A stretch of DNA of 64,000 bases. It comes from Archegozetes longisetosus. Its lineage: Eukaryota > Arthropoda > Arachnida > Sarcoptiformes > Trhypochthoniidae. A program made the translations under genes and the position numbers. Numbering within the stretch: the first letter of the stretch is position 1; the number at the start of each line of letters is the position of its first letter. The stretch covers positions 12,815,172 through 12,879,171 of the forward strand of contig JAEMBT020000008.1 in the NCBI GenBank assembly GCA_018873245.2. The letters are read 5' to 3'. Of this stretch, positions 24,083 to 35,734 are shown in pieces. Below the pieces are notes generated by a model, which did not search any database, had not been told where the DNA came from, and saw only the letters and a list, made by a program, of their open reading frames with translations.

Positions 24083-24640
24083 GTATTTCACCACAAGTTC
24101 GCCTGAAATTTCACATGATTGTCATTATTTTGTAAACGTATTCAAATTTTAATTTTCGCAAATTTAGTTATTCTCTCATACTTTCGTTAGTTATTAAATG
24201 TTATAACAATCTAATTCTCAGATTTTAAAATCATATTAACTTAATATTTGATATTGACACATTCGTGCGTTTTATTAATATCTCGATTTCACAATTATGA
24301 TCAATATAGAATTAAGGTTATCTTATTTTAAAATTTTCTCGTTTCAATAAATAATCGCATCGTATCTTGAATTTATATGTTAAGGCTAAGCTCACCGTAA
24401 GATTAAACGTTGGTTTATTATAAACATATTATAAAATGAATCATAAGCTTGTCTTTAAAACTAACCTAAACATAAATGTCTGAAAGAAAATGAAACTCAC
24501 GCTCCTAGTTATATCGAAGACGAATGGCCAGGGTCATTTAATGCCTATGCAAAATATATAGATGTTGTAAATCACCTAATAACGATTTCCTGCGAATTAT
24601 TAAAAATAATTAAATATGAAGCAATCCTAACAAGTTTGCT
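24083..24640. other. 3' flank of ABCC copy 2
   Basis: About 24083-24390 aligns with the 3' flank of copy 3 (46323-46680), sharing TTTTAATTTTCGCA and ATAATCG near the end. It holds candidate polyadenylation signals such as AATAAA near 24347. The remainder to 24640 has no recognisable feature. Confidence 0.5.
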
Positions 24641-25526
24641 ATGTTTGACCGATAGATATGTTTGACCGACACTCATTTGGTCGACGAATTAGTTTGACAG
24701 ACAAGTTGAATTTATATAAAGGCTCTTCTGTCAACTATAATATAATTGTTGTCTACTCCTATGACGATGTTCAACATTCATATTATTGAAAATCAGTTTA
24801 TCGACATTCACAATTTTATTAATAACTGAAGAAGTTTGAAAAAGATCAAAACAGCACTGATTTATACCTTCAGACTAGCGGTCAGAGTATAAACATGTCT
24901 ATCACCATATGTGACATGGATCAGCTAATGGTGATAATTACTTTTATACTCAAACAACTTGCCAGGCAACGTACATTAACAATATTTCGATGTTTTGTTG
25001 AAAAAATTTAGTACTCACATACTACCAACTCGTCAAACAAATTATTTGAGTATGAAAATAATTATCACCATTAGGTGATCCATGTCAGATATGGCGATAG
25101 TCATGTTTATACTCTAACCACTCGTCTGAAAGTGTAGATCAGTGCTTCTTTGATATCTTTAACTCGAACAACTTCGACATGCGCTTCTTCAGCTATTATT
25201 ACAAATGTGATTGTCGATAAAACGAGTATCGATAAAGTCACCACGACCGATGAATAGTACGTAAAACTCACAGGGAGTATTTTTGAAATCTATTTTGTAA
25301 AAGCAAGAAGAAATTCGTTAAAATCAGTATTTCAATACGATAAAATTTTGACTGTTGAAAAGGAAATGTTATCGGCAATTCCTCTTAAAAGTTGTAAAGT
25401 AGCTCGATTTTCACGAAACTACTATTACCAGACAGGCTTTTCAGACATAAAATATTTGTATAAATGATTGAACGTGACTACTGATCAAGTGTACCTGTCG
25501 ATCAAATGTACTTATCGGTCAAATGA
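24641..25526. repeat. Fold-back/MITE element with TTTGACCGA subterminal repeats
   Basis: Outer inverted ends carry iterated TTTGACCGA-like motifs (three to four at 24644-24700; complements at about 25480-25524). Inner arms at about 24825-24965 and 25045-25200 are reverse complements, including GAGTATAAACATG and CTAATGGTGATAATTA. No ORF. The target duplication is not clear. Confidence 0.65.
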
Positions 25527-25602
25527 TTGTCACCCATATAAAACTATAGTTCATTCAAGCCTAAACAACGTGTATCTCTCTAAGCCTTAATTTTGTTTCA
25601 CC

Positions 25603-25981
25603 ATGCTACGATTTAAATTTATTAAAACTATGCCGAAAATAAACCATTCAAATATGGCTAGATTAGTGATGGATGCCATAATTGAATAATATGGAAAACA
25701 TGAAGAGCCATCTGAAGACGATTTTCATTTTGTCGATACAATAATCGGTAAGTGATATTCAAGTTACTATTTTCCATGAGAGTAATTGATGTTTTGCGTT
25801 ATCTGAGAAAAAACTATTTTAAGGACATTACATGCAAAATAACCGAACACTCACTAAACCTACACATAGACGCATTCTCCATTTTAGGAACGTGATGCAA
25901 GCATTGCTAGAGCAATCGGGAGCGATTAGCCTTATGGGCCCGTCCATTACCATCATGTGCAAAGACGGACGTAATATATAG
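25603..25981 (+). pseudogene. Unrecognised two-exon ORF with one internal stop
   Basis: Exon 25603-25747 ends at a good donor (GTAAGT). Exon 25824-25981 follows a TTTTAAG acceptor, and the frame continues across the 76-bp intron to a TAG, giving 101 codons. One in-frame TAA occurs in the first exon near 25687. The product is short, with an acidic stretch (EEPSEDDFHFVD) and then a basic stretch (KPTHRRILHFRN). I do not recognise a family. The two halves keep frame across canonical splice sites, which argues for a real, recently broken small gene, but chance cannot be excluded. Confidence 0.35.
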
Positions 25982-26125
25982 TGGTACATATTAAAATGCT
26001 AATCTGAAAATAGAATTATATGAGTACAGTTAATTTAAAATAAATGCAGCGCTTATACGTTCACTGTTAGAATTTTCATACTTTTTATGTTTTAAATTGA
26101 AATTTTCAAAGTTTTTAATAGAAAT

Positions 26126-28643
26126 TAGTGATTGAAATGTTCTGAATTTTCAATTTCGATTCCATTCCAATTGCATTGACTCATATTCCAATTCCATTCC
26201 AATTCCATTGAGTTTTGAAATTTCAATTCCAATTCCATTCCAATTCCTTGGAATGGAATTGGATTTCATTGAATTCCGATAAAGTTTGACACGAAAATAG
26301 TTTTGTTTATTTATATAATATTAAATTACAATACAAAGCATGCAATACATGAGTCATTTAAGATTTCTGTGCTATTGATTGCGTTTGATTTTTGTTTTTG
26401 TCCACAATTTTGTTTTAAGAAATAATTGAAAGTATTGTTAAATAAAATGGACTCTGACACGTGTGGAAGTTTTTCTGAAGTAAGTGATAAAAGTAAAGAT
26501 GAGATCATTGAACTCATTAAAAATGAATCTCAAGACATTTCGCGAGCGATCGCTTCAGGAAAAATCCTAAATGTAAACAATTCAATAGAGTTCTATATTT
26601 GAATCGTAAAACAGATTTTATTGAGTGCATTAATTGCAAAGAAGTTTTAACTCATAAGAAGCTCTCAGGAACTAGTGTTTTGACTGCTCATAAATGTAAG
26701 ATTCAAATTGAAAAACATTCAAAAATAGATCATTTTTCTCGAAAAAGTTCAAGATGTAAATTTTAATGCAATAAAAGTGAATTGACTGATGAGGTTGTTA
26801 TGTGTTGTGCGAACGATATGCGCTCTTTTACACTTGTTGAAGGCGAAGGTTTCAAAACATTGGCTCAAAAATTAATTAATATAGGAGCGAAATATGGTTC
26901 TCAAAACATCGATAATATCCTCCCGACATCACATACTGTATCGAACAGGTTGCCTAAAATTTATCAGAATCTCAAGGAGAAACTCTTCAAAATCACAAAA
27001 AGTATCGGAGGTATTGGTGTAACACTTGATTTATGGAAACACGACAAAACTGGTGCACATTTTATTACTATAACAGCTCATTATATTGTTAGTAATTATA
27101 ATGAAAAAATTTGGGAAATAAAAAATCATGTCTTAGCGACTCGTGAAATGAGAGAAAGACAGACAGGAATAAATATAAAAGGGATGATTGATTCCGTATT
27201 GGATGAATTTGGATGTGCCAATGATGATAATTATTTTGTGACGGACAGTGCTCGCAATATAATAACTGCATGTGATGATAAGGAGAGGTACTCCTGTACT
27301 GGCCATAACATGAATTTGGCACTAAAGCATACTTTCAGAGATGAGAGTGAAGAAGTAAAAACAATTCAAAACGCTGTAAATAGTGTTAAAGAGATTGTAA
27401 CTTCAATGAAAAGAAAAGGATTGATGAGAATATTTTCAGAAAAATTTAGAGCAATTCCTCAAGAAGTCGAAACTCGATTTAACTCAATCTATCATATGCT
27501 AAAAATATTTGCAGAACAATATGAAAACCTTAAAGAATTCATTAAAATTGACAAAGAGTTGCAAATAAGTGTCAGCTCAGTTAATGAAGAACTTGTTAAA
27601 GAACTTATTTCTATATTAAGAATGTTCGATACTTCCACATTGATATTATCACAAAACAGGTCTCCAACAATACATTTAGTGTTTCAAGTTAAGAGAAAAA
27701 TTTTGTTGAAACTTGAAACTGATCAAAATGATAGCAAATATATAAAGAAATTCAAAACTGTTTTAAAAACGAATGTTGAAAATTATATGAAAATTCATAA
27801 CATTCATAAATTTGCTTTAGTTCTCGACCCAAAAACTAAAGGTTTGAAATATTTGAGTGAAAACGACAAAAAAGATGTATTAGAAATCCTTAAAGAAAAC
27901 ATCAAATATCTTTCTTCACACGCTCAAACTGTGGCCAAACCATTGCTTTCTAAAGAACCAGGAAAGAAAAGAAGGAAAATGACTTTATCTGAAGAGTTTT
28001 TATACGAATCTGAAGAGGAAACAGAAGAATCTGAAGCTATCGATAATTTTGAACAAGAAATTCATTCTTACTTAAATGCTGTAATTTTAAGTTCAAGCAA
28101 ATCAGATTTGCTTAAATTCTGGTTTGAATATTCAACAGTTTACCCGAACATCGCAAATGTCGCTAAAAAGATTTTAGCATTACCTGCAACCCAATTCGAA
28201 TCTGAGAGGAATTTTAGTTTAAGTGGGAGAACATTAGAGTCAAGAAGAACTCGCCTATTGCCTGAAAATGTTGATTATCTACTTTTCATCAAAAGTAATT
28301 ATAATCTGTAATTAGATGTATTGAAATTCTTGCATATAAAAAACTCTCACGCTATACTTCACTTAAATTTTGATAACAAAAATTTAAGCTTTATTTTGAA
28401 AACAATATGTTCTACAGTTTGTATGCAAATAATCTTTATTTGATCTTTTCATTAAAAACTATACGGATTTGAACTTAATTTTGTCTCATTTCTAACAATT
28501 CCAATTCCACTAACTTTAATTTTAATTCCATTCCAATTCCAATGAGTTTTGAAATTTTAATTCCAATTCCACTCCAATTCCTTGGAATGGAATTGGAATT
28601 CCCAATGGAATCCAAGGCATTGGAATTAACTTTTCAATCACTA
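26126..28643 (+). mobile_element. hAT transposon, full length, with perfect 8-bp target duplication
   Basis: The ends are inverted repeats starting TAGTGATTGAAA, flanked by the direct repeat ATAGAAAT (26118-26125 and 28644-28651). Length is 2518 bp. Both subterminal regions contain many copies of CCAATTCCATT/AATTCCAATTCC, likely transposase binding sites. It encodes one hAT transposase of the Hermes/hobo type. The intact duplication indicates a fairly recent insertion. Confidence 0.93.
26447..28311 (+). pseudogene. hAT transposase (Hermes/hobo-like), nearly intact
   Basis: Catalyses cut-and-paste movement of the surrounding hAT element. The frame opens with ATG at 26447. A BED-type zinc finger (C-x2-C near 26632, then TSVLTAHKC) is encoded at about 26570-26700. 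A Hermes-type DNA-binding segment (VEGEGFKTLAQKLINIGAKY) begins near 26838, followed by the RNase-H-like core (DLWKHDKTGAHF; HNMNLALKHTF). It ends with the hAT C-terminal dimerisation motif (LPATQFESERNFS ... SRRTRLLPENVDYLLF). The main open frame (26782-28311) is uninterrupted. Upstream there is a one-base shift in an A-run at about 26566 and one TAA at about 26764. Only these two lesions prevent a complete protein, and the first may be a sequencing error. Confidence 0.88.
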
Positions 28644-28651
28644 ATAGAAAT

Positions 28652-29676
28652 ATCATGGTAAATTTTAAATCAAACGAATTTCAACTCTCTTTTCCTTGAT
28701 CATTAACAATAGGAATCTAACGGCGTTTAATATAACTTTTAGACCTTATTGGGGAAGGAGCCAGATCCCAATGTTTAAAAAAATAAATTCTATGTCAACA
28801 CTGCGATTTGACAATAACGAACCGAATCCCAAAGTTAATTTTGATTGCTTTTATGAAGCTGACGATGAGTGAACTTGTTTTTATTTGTCTATGGCTTTAA
28901 AGCAAAAATTATTACATTTTGAAGATAAACTGCAAGAATTGAACACCGTAAGTGGGATAGGTGACAAATTCTGTTGACTACAAGACCATCATGAGAAGAA
29001 ACTTCACTTTTAGGAGAAACAGATTATGGAGAGCTAGGAAAGGCAAACTTCAAATTATTTGGGATAAAACACTCGCTGAATTCAAACTTGCGATAATTAA
29101 AAAGCTAGTTATACATAACATTGATATTCACAAATGGTCAATAGCTGAACCTCGATAAACCAATTTATTGGATTTTGAGACACCATCTTGATGGAATTAT
29201 AGACTCAAGACGGTGAATCACATTCGTTCTCGAAAAGTTATAAAATTAATTTCACAAACCTATTCGAAGGATACCAAGAAACTCATGCAATCAACCAACG
29301 ATTTTTTAAACTCTGCAAAAATATTATTTGAAAATTATAAGTAGCTTAAGATATAATAGACTCGATCCAAGCCTAGAACACAACACAGACCTTACATGTG
29401 GTTCACAAATGTTGTTCCTTGGCCCCAAGAGTACATCACATGTAACACATTTACAAAATCATATAAAAATAAATTGAGTTTTAAATTATTTTTATAATCA
29501 AATAGTTTTCGAATAATGCTTTAATTAAAATGAATTAATTGAAAGAGAACTTAATAATTTTTAAAATGAGTCAAATATACACCAACTCTATGAGAAGTAT
29601 AAAATGTATTAATATTGTAATTGCAACGAGTTTCTCTACTTCTTTGCAATTCTTAAGTAAGACGTTAAGATGAAGC
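28652..29676. other. Intergenic, nothing recognised
   Basis: No supported gene. A 65-codon open frame at 28961-29158, rich in Arg, Lys and Trp, could be a fragment of a mobile-element protein, but I recognise no motif. Confidence 0.4.
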
Positions 29677-30270
29677 TGTTGAAACACACTATCTCACACA
29701 AAATGAACCTCTGATACACGGCAACACAAATGGAACGATAATTTAGAAAAAAACAAATGTAACAAAACAAAAATACTTTATTTAAAATAGAGCCACAAAT
29801 GTAGATATATGCGTTGTGGAGCTACAGAAAATATCTGCGAGTGCCGATTTTGAACTCAAACATCGCTTTAAATATATGAAAATTAAGGCAATGGCTTAAA
29901 GTTAAGTCCATGCCTGATCGCCGGAATTTTGTAAGAGATTGGCCGAACGGTGCTGACCGTTGGCCATCCTTGCCTATCAATTAGTCATTTCATGTATCGT
30001 CCCAATCGACGACACATGAAATATTTTCACTAATGAGTTTCCCGAGCGTCCCGTTTTTATGGTTCTGTTTTGAAAAACAGAGACATAAAAACCCTTCTGG
30101 CATTCCGCAGCTGCGTTCAATTAAGAACAGCAGCTTCATTCTCTCCTTTCTCAGAATTTGAACAAAGAAAGGAGAAGAAAAGAAAAATAAACAAAAATTG
30201 TTTGTGAAAAACAGAGACTAAAATGTTTCTGTTTTCACAATATTACCGGTATTGTCGGACTTTTGCTACA
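29677..30270 (-). mobile_element. Solo LTR, gypsy type
   Basis: Bounded by TGTTGAAAC and GCTACA, so on the - strand it runs TGTAGC...CAACA. A polyadenylation-type AATAAA lies near 29785 on the - strand. Around TTTATTTAAAAT it resembles the LTR at 57445-58016. No target duplication is visible. Its right edge coincides exactly with the start of the orphan ABCC 3' flank, suggesting recombination or deletion at this point. Confidence 0.55.
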
Positions 30271-30544
30271 GAGTGAGTTGTCTGGTTTTTCCATTTCATG
30301 CTTCAATCTCACGTTTCATCAATTTTCGTTATATCTATGAGCGTTTTAAGCCTTGAATTAAGTAAATTTGGATAAATTAAAATTAAAATTTTTACAACTA
30401 AATAATTAATTGTTACGAAATTTAGTCACATTCACTTCAGTTACTTATCTGGAAGTTTAAAAAGACTAATTAGATTTTGAAACGATATTTACTGAATAAT
30501 TGATTTGGACACAAGTTTATGAAATAGTGTTTTATTGATTTGCT
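30271..30544. other. Orphan ABCC 3' flank (trace of a lost gene copy)
   Basis: Resembles 5855-6085 downstream of copy 1 (CTCACGTTTCAT, GTTTTAAGCC, AAATTAAAATTAAAA, AGACTAAT) and the equivalent flank of copy 3. No exon 14 or other ABCC exon precedes it. Together with 37225 onward it would form a normal intergenic spacer if the 6.7-kb transposon between them were removed. Confidence 0.6.
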
Positions 30545-31032
30545 CACATATTACACATATAACATTGAATAGAATTTTGTTTGCTTAAAAAACAAGCACT
30601 AACTGGTTTGTAGCGCAATAAGTAATCTTTCCTCGAAAAAATCAGATCAATAGAAACAAATCAAAGTAAAAGATCGTTCATTGACGGAACGAAACATGAA
30701 CATCGTATTGTGAAATAGAAAAATATTATTTAAAGTATTTATGTTTATTTAGTTTGTTTTCTTCGTTTTAAGAGCAAAAAATTAATCTATTTTTGATTAG
30801 ATAATAATAAAGTAAATGTATCTTAAAGTAGAAATTGTGGTTACATCTTTTAGGTGTCCTAAGTTTTTAGTTACAGTACAAGTAAATTTTCAATTGAATA
30901 TGTATTATTTACTGAAATTACAAGTATTTTGATGTAAACATAATTTTTTCCATTGAGCTAAATATAGTAAGATTAGGACATCAAAAAGAGTATAAAAGCA
31001 GAAGTGATTCCTTGTTAAGAACAGTCTTATTT

Positions 31033-31170
31033 CTTACTTAGTACTGTAAAGTATGTAAGAATACTCTCTTACTTTGTACTTATGGTATGTAAGAAATCAT
31101 CTCTTACTTTATACTGTATAGTATGTAAGAAGTCTCTTTTACTTTGTACTGTATGGTATGTTAGAAAAGT
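31033..31170. repeat. Four tandem 35-bp units, each a potential hairpin
   Basis: The unit is about CTTACTTTGTACTGTATGGT... ending in GTATGTAAGAA, and starts at about 31033, 31068, 31103 and 31138. Each has CTTAC at one end and GTAAG (or GTTAG) at the other, so each can fold. It lies inside the P-type element about 0.5 kb from its left end. Confidence 0.75.
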
Positions 31171-31201
31171 AGTAGTAAATAACTACTATTGTATCATTAT
31201 A

Positions 31202-31703
31202 CAGTCCGTTTTTTTAAAAACTAAACTCAGATTTTACAGTTAAACTTTGTTGCTTTTGAAAATGCGAGTCAAAAGTGAAATCGCTTACCCATTGACCAAA
31301 GTTTGAATGTTTCAAAATAAACCTTAATAATGAACTATAATCTTACAAAGCTTATTTCAGAACTGTAAGCCTACAAAGTAGTTTATATATGTAGAAATAA
31401 ATTTGATTCAATTCTAAAAATAGTTGCATTGGTCGGCTCAGTTTTACCAATTTTTTCCAAAAAATTCAGCTTTAACTTTATCACAAGATTTAGTTAATAA
31501 ATGAGTTTTCGAAACAAAAATTCGTTCTCCTGTTGTGAACATTATTTTTATGATTAAAGGTGTCTTTAATTCAAAATCAATGACTAAGTGATCAAATTCT
31601 GTTTTATGTTTTAAACTTATTCATTAGTAAGTTCTGATTCATGAGTAATAATAAAGAAAAATTGTTATAAGGATTTGAGTTTAGTTTTTAAAAAAACGGA
31701 CAG
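31202..31703. mobile_element. 502-bp MITE with TA target, nested in the P-type element
   Basis: 28-bp terminal inverted repeats (CAGTCCGTTTTTTTAAAAAC...; one mismatch) flanked by TA on both sides (31200-31201, 31704-31705). Non-coding. Fits a Tc1/mariner-type nonautonomous element. Confidence 0.85.
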
Positions 31704-32539
31704 TATATTTGTATTAATAAAAGAATGTTGTATATTATAAGTAAGTTATAACTTAATTCCCTACTAAAGCACATTCTATCGAGTCCTACCAGACTTTCTG
31801 ATAGAAATATAGGTAACAATGGATTGGGATTTTACGTTGAGGCCTCCCTGATTCCAATTCGTTCAACTTGAATGCACACATACGAAAGACTCTACACAAA
31901 ATATTTAGATCAGGTCTTTCGTATATAGGTGATTCCTCGTCACAAAAATAAATGTTACAGTATATTAACTAAATTCACAATATCTTTATAATGACTCCAA
32001 AAATTTAGCTGCAAAATAAAATCAAGTTCTGATATCATTATTTTTAACATTGTTCGTTTATTTTTCAAACAATTAAATTTGAAAGGATCATAATATATTT
32101 CTTAGACTTTTTGCATACAAGCAGACACATAAATAATATCAAAATATATTTATATTCAAGATATTGACTAATTTTTTGAGTATAAGAAACCAAAATTTCT
32201 CAGAAAATCAAATACAAATTGATGCGAACAAAATAATAATTTATATTAAGAAAGCTAATAAAAATAATATTTTCGACCGGAAAGTGAAAACTTTCTAGTG
32301 AATACTTAATCGAAACTATCTGTCGATTTATTGAGAAAATTTTTAAACATTTTTTAACTTGCTTTTCAGAGGGATTTTGAAAGTTCTATTTTGAATTCTG
32401 ACATGAAAATGAACAAGAATTGAAAATAAAATATTGAATATATTTTCAGTGAATATGTTTCTACGACATACAGGGATCCAGTCAAAGTTAATTTCCGAAA
32501 TAATTCTATCTTTTAATCTTTGTTTAATATCGATTGTTT
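31704..32539. other. Non-coding interior of the P-type element
   Basis: No gene supported. A short inverted pair (ATACGAAAGACTCT near 31880 and AGGTCTTTCGTAT near 31910) can form a hairpin. Confidence 0.4.
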
Positions 32540-32787
32540 ATTTAGTTGTTTTTAATTGCACTCTTATTATGCTCATCATTCTAGAAGTGCATCGAGCAGC
32601 TTTTTCTGATGGGATTATATTAGTTTCTAGATTATCATTGTGAGATTTATAATCCAAAAATATAGTGTCAACTCTAAAAGAATCATTATTTTGTATATTC
32701 TCAGAGCATTGTTCACAATTATATTTAGCTTTCAAGCTGGAAATATAACCCGATATGTATGTGTGAGAATTTTGAATCAAAGAATTA

Positions 32788-33785
32788 TCAAAGGGGTTTC
32801 CAACAGACTATGGGATTCCTGCCTATTTCAAGCACCATCACACCTCAGCATATATATATGTCATTGGAAAGGACTTGAAGAGTAGATCAACTTTGTCTAT
32901 AGACTCAACTTGGCAGCTCGTGTCCTAAGACCGATAGAGGGCAAAACTGTACACCCGCCCCAATAGAATATAAATATTATTTGATCATGGTTTTATACTG
33001 AATCGACTATGCTGAATCCGTATTTCGAGGTTGCATTATGACATCTCTTATAGCTATTGAGTGTGTGACCAGACGCTGAATTGAGCAGGGGCCATAATGG
33101 TTTTAGGGGATGGTGGCCATCTAGGAACCCGCTAGGGGGGCCTAGAGGGCTCAACCTCTGTGGGTGTCTGTTTAGACGAATGACTGCTTATGACAGCCCT
33201 GGACTGAGAGCAGGGGCTTGGTAAGGCAGTCAGCAGACCCCTCAGAGTTAACCATTCCTCCTACGCCAGCAATTCCCCCAGGTCGCGTTGGGTAAAACCC
33301 ACTTTCCTAAATGTTTACCATTTTCCTAGTATTTATGTTTTTGTCAAAAATCTATTATTTTTTTATTAAACCATAGCAGTGGGTGCTAGGAGTACCTCCA
33401 TTATACAAGGTTTAGTCCGGACTGGTAGTGGATGGGGACTTCAAGAGCACACCTCCTCGCCTAGTAACACAGATTGTGGCTAAGATGCTGTTTATTTACG
33501 TATCTACTTTAAACTAGTAACTCGCTATCTCATTAAATATAAGAGATATCGAAATGCAACTTCGAAATATGGATTCAGCATAGTCGATTTAGTATAAAAC
33601 CATAACCAGATCATATCTATATTCTATTGGGGCGGGTGTACAGTTTTCGCCCTCTAGCGGACTTAGGACACGAACTGCCAAGTTGAGTCTATAGACAAAG
33701 TTGATCTACTCTTCAAGTCCTTTCCAATGACATATATTACCGGGGTGTGACGGTGCTTTAAATAGGCAGTTTTTGGAAACCCCTT
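32788..33785. mobile_element. Fold-back element with about 260-bp inverted arms
   Basis: Arms 32788-33056 and about 33535-33785 are reverse complements, sharing ACTTGAAGAGTAGATCAAC, TGTACACCCGCCCCAATAGA and ATTCAGCATAGTCGA. They flank a GC-richer 480-bp centre (33057-33534) without an ORF. Tips read AAAGGGGTTTCCAA. It interrupts the C-terminal part of the P-type transposase. The target duplication is not resolved. Confidence 0.85.
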
Positions 33786-35231
33786 TGTGATTTAGTTAAT
33801 AGGAATGTTAATATTCTGCAAATGATCTGATTCTGAGCTAAGTTTAGTAAAAAATTGTCTTTTTCTAATTCAGGATAACGAGAAATATAAGTTAATATGC
33901 AATAATTATTTTAACTACAGTTTGAGCTTTCAGATGCGGAATACATATAATGTACAAGCAATACTCTAAAGATAGACTTGAACTGCCTGTATGTCAGACT
34001 ATGAGAACATCTGTCTTTCTCTCCCATGATACTGAAGAAATTTTCTGCTAAGTCTTGGTTCAAATTTCGAGTTTTGATTGAATGAAAGTTATTTTTACTT
34101 AAATCTCTACAAAGATCAAGTAATGCATTGATACTTAAAAGTAAACCATTTTTAAATGGATGGTTCTTCACAAATTTCAATTTTTTTATCAAAAAAACTT
34201 TAAACTACTTATAAATTTTCGACTCATTTAGATAGTTAAATGGTAAATTGTCTATTTATATCTGACGTCGGCAAGGTTTCATTTGATTCTCTGATGAGGC
34301 ACTATTAAGACAATTGAAAATGGTATCAAACTTTCTATGAATTCTTCAGTGAATACAGAATTTTGTAGCATTAGATTTTGTGTGGATTTTGTAAATTGTA
34401 GAAGATATAGATCTACTCAACAGTTGTGTTGTAAGTTTAACTGATTGCTTAGCAAAATTATCAAGGTAAATGTCTTGATTGTTAATTTTCTTACGTGAGC
34501 GAGGATTATTTATCAATTTTATAAAAAGCCGTTAAATGTTTCCATTTAGCTAACATATTGTTATCAAATTGGATATGATATTTTTCAAGATTATTTCGAA
34601 CTAATTTGATCAGATGACAGTAATTATAAGAAAGAAATATTTTAAAAGTTTTATTATAGATAATATATGGCTTTTCGGGGTCAACCTGAATACGTTTGTT
34701 AAACAATTTATGATTCGATGGCCCCATATTACAAACCAATAGTCTAACTCTGAAATCAATTTCAAATAATTTATGTAACATATATTCTAAAAGTTGTGAG
34801 TAAATTATCTCAGATGGAGTAGCATTAAAACCTGTACTAAAATATATCGGTACTTTCATAGTCGCACTTATACTTCTAATGAGATTGACAAGGGCTACAT
34901 TTGCAAAAATCAGCCTCCTTCCTAGTCTCCATAATCAACATATCCTTCAATTGCATCTGCTCTAGTAGAACAGAAAAGATTCTTCTAAGTGATATCTCAT
35001 CCCAACAGAGCACAATGTCTTTATCATTATCGTCTAATTTTTCAACTAATTTCTCAAGAAATTTAATAAGTGATTGAGAAAAACCGGAATTTTCAACATT
35101 ATCTAAATGTAGGTAAAGAGTCTTTTTTGTGGGTAGGTTAAAAAGTTTTCTCAAAAATCAACAAGCAGTAGGAACTGTACAAAAAAATTTCATTTTCAAA
35201 CTCCATAAACACATTTTTTTATTTTAAAATA

Positions 35232-35734
35232 CACTAGCGGAAATAGAAATTGAAACACCAATAAGGAGTGTTTAGATCCTCTTGAAACTTCACTATTCTA
35301 ATGAGGACATAACCCTTTGAAATTGATTAAATTTTGGTCGATTGCCCCGGTAGATTTCTAGTAATAACGTTTATTGTGAAAAAGACTATTTTTTGTTTAC
35401 ATAAAAAGGAGACGAAACTCTATTTTAAAAAAATTCTCTAAAGTGAAAATTCTTTGATTTGAACAACTGACTCGCCAAGTCCAACAGGCGTGGAGAGCCA
35501 TCCCTCAAGTTGACATTCGACATCTCTTTGACTCGATGCCCCGACGAATACAGGAGTGCTGCGCTGCCAATGGAAGTCATACTTCATATTGATTTTTGCT
35601 TTTTAATAAATAAAACTCTCGATTAATCTGTGTACCTAATCATTTGTCAAGTATTTAATACTCTATGAATTAGCCAATTTTCAATTGGATTCTCCAACTC
35701 CTTCATGATCTTCCAATTTCCATTTTCGCTAGTG
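35232..35734 (+). mobile_element. Tc1-type element, internally deleted
   Basis: Terminal inverted repeats (CACTAGCGGAAATAGAAATT at the left; complement at the right with two to three mismatches) are flanked by TA. The interior retains a Tc1 transposase C terminus on the + strand at about 35466-35585, including WRAIPQVDIRHLFDSMPRR and a final GSHTSY, matching the usual ...LIDSMPRR...GGHTKY end. It interrupts the P-type transposase gene. Confidence 0.88.
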
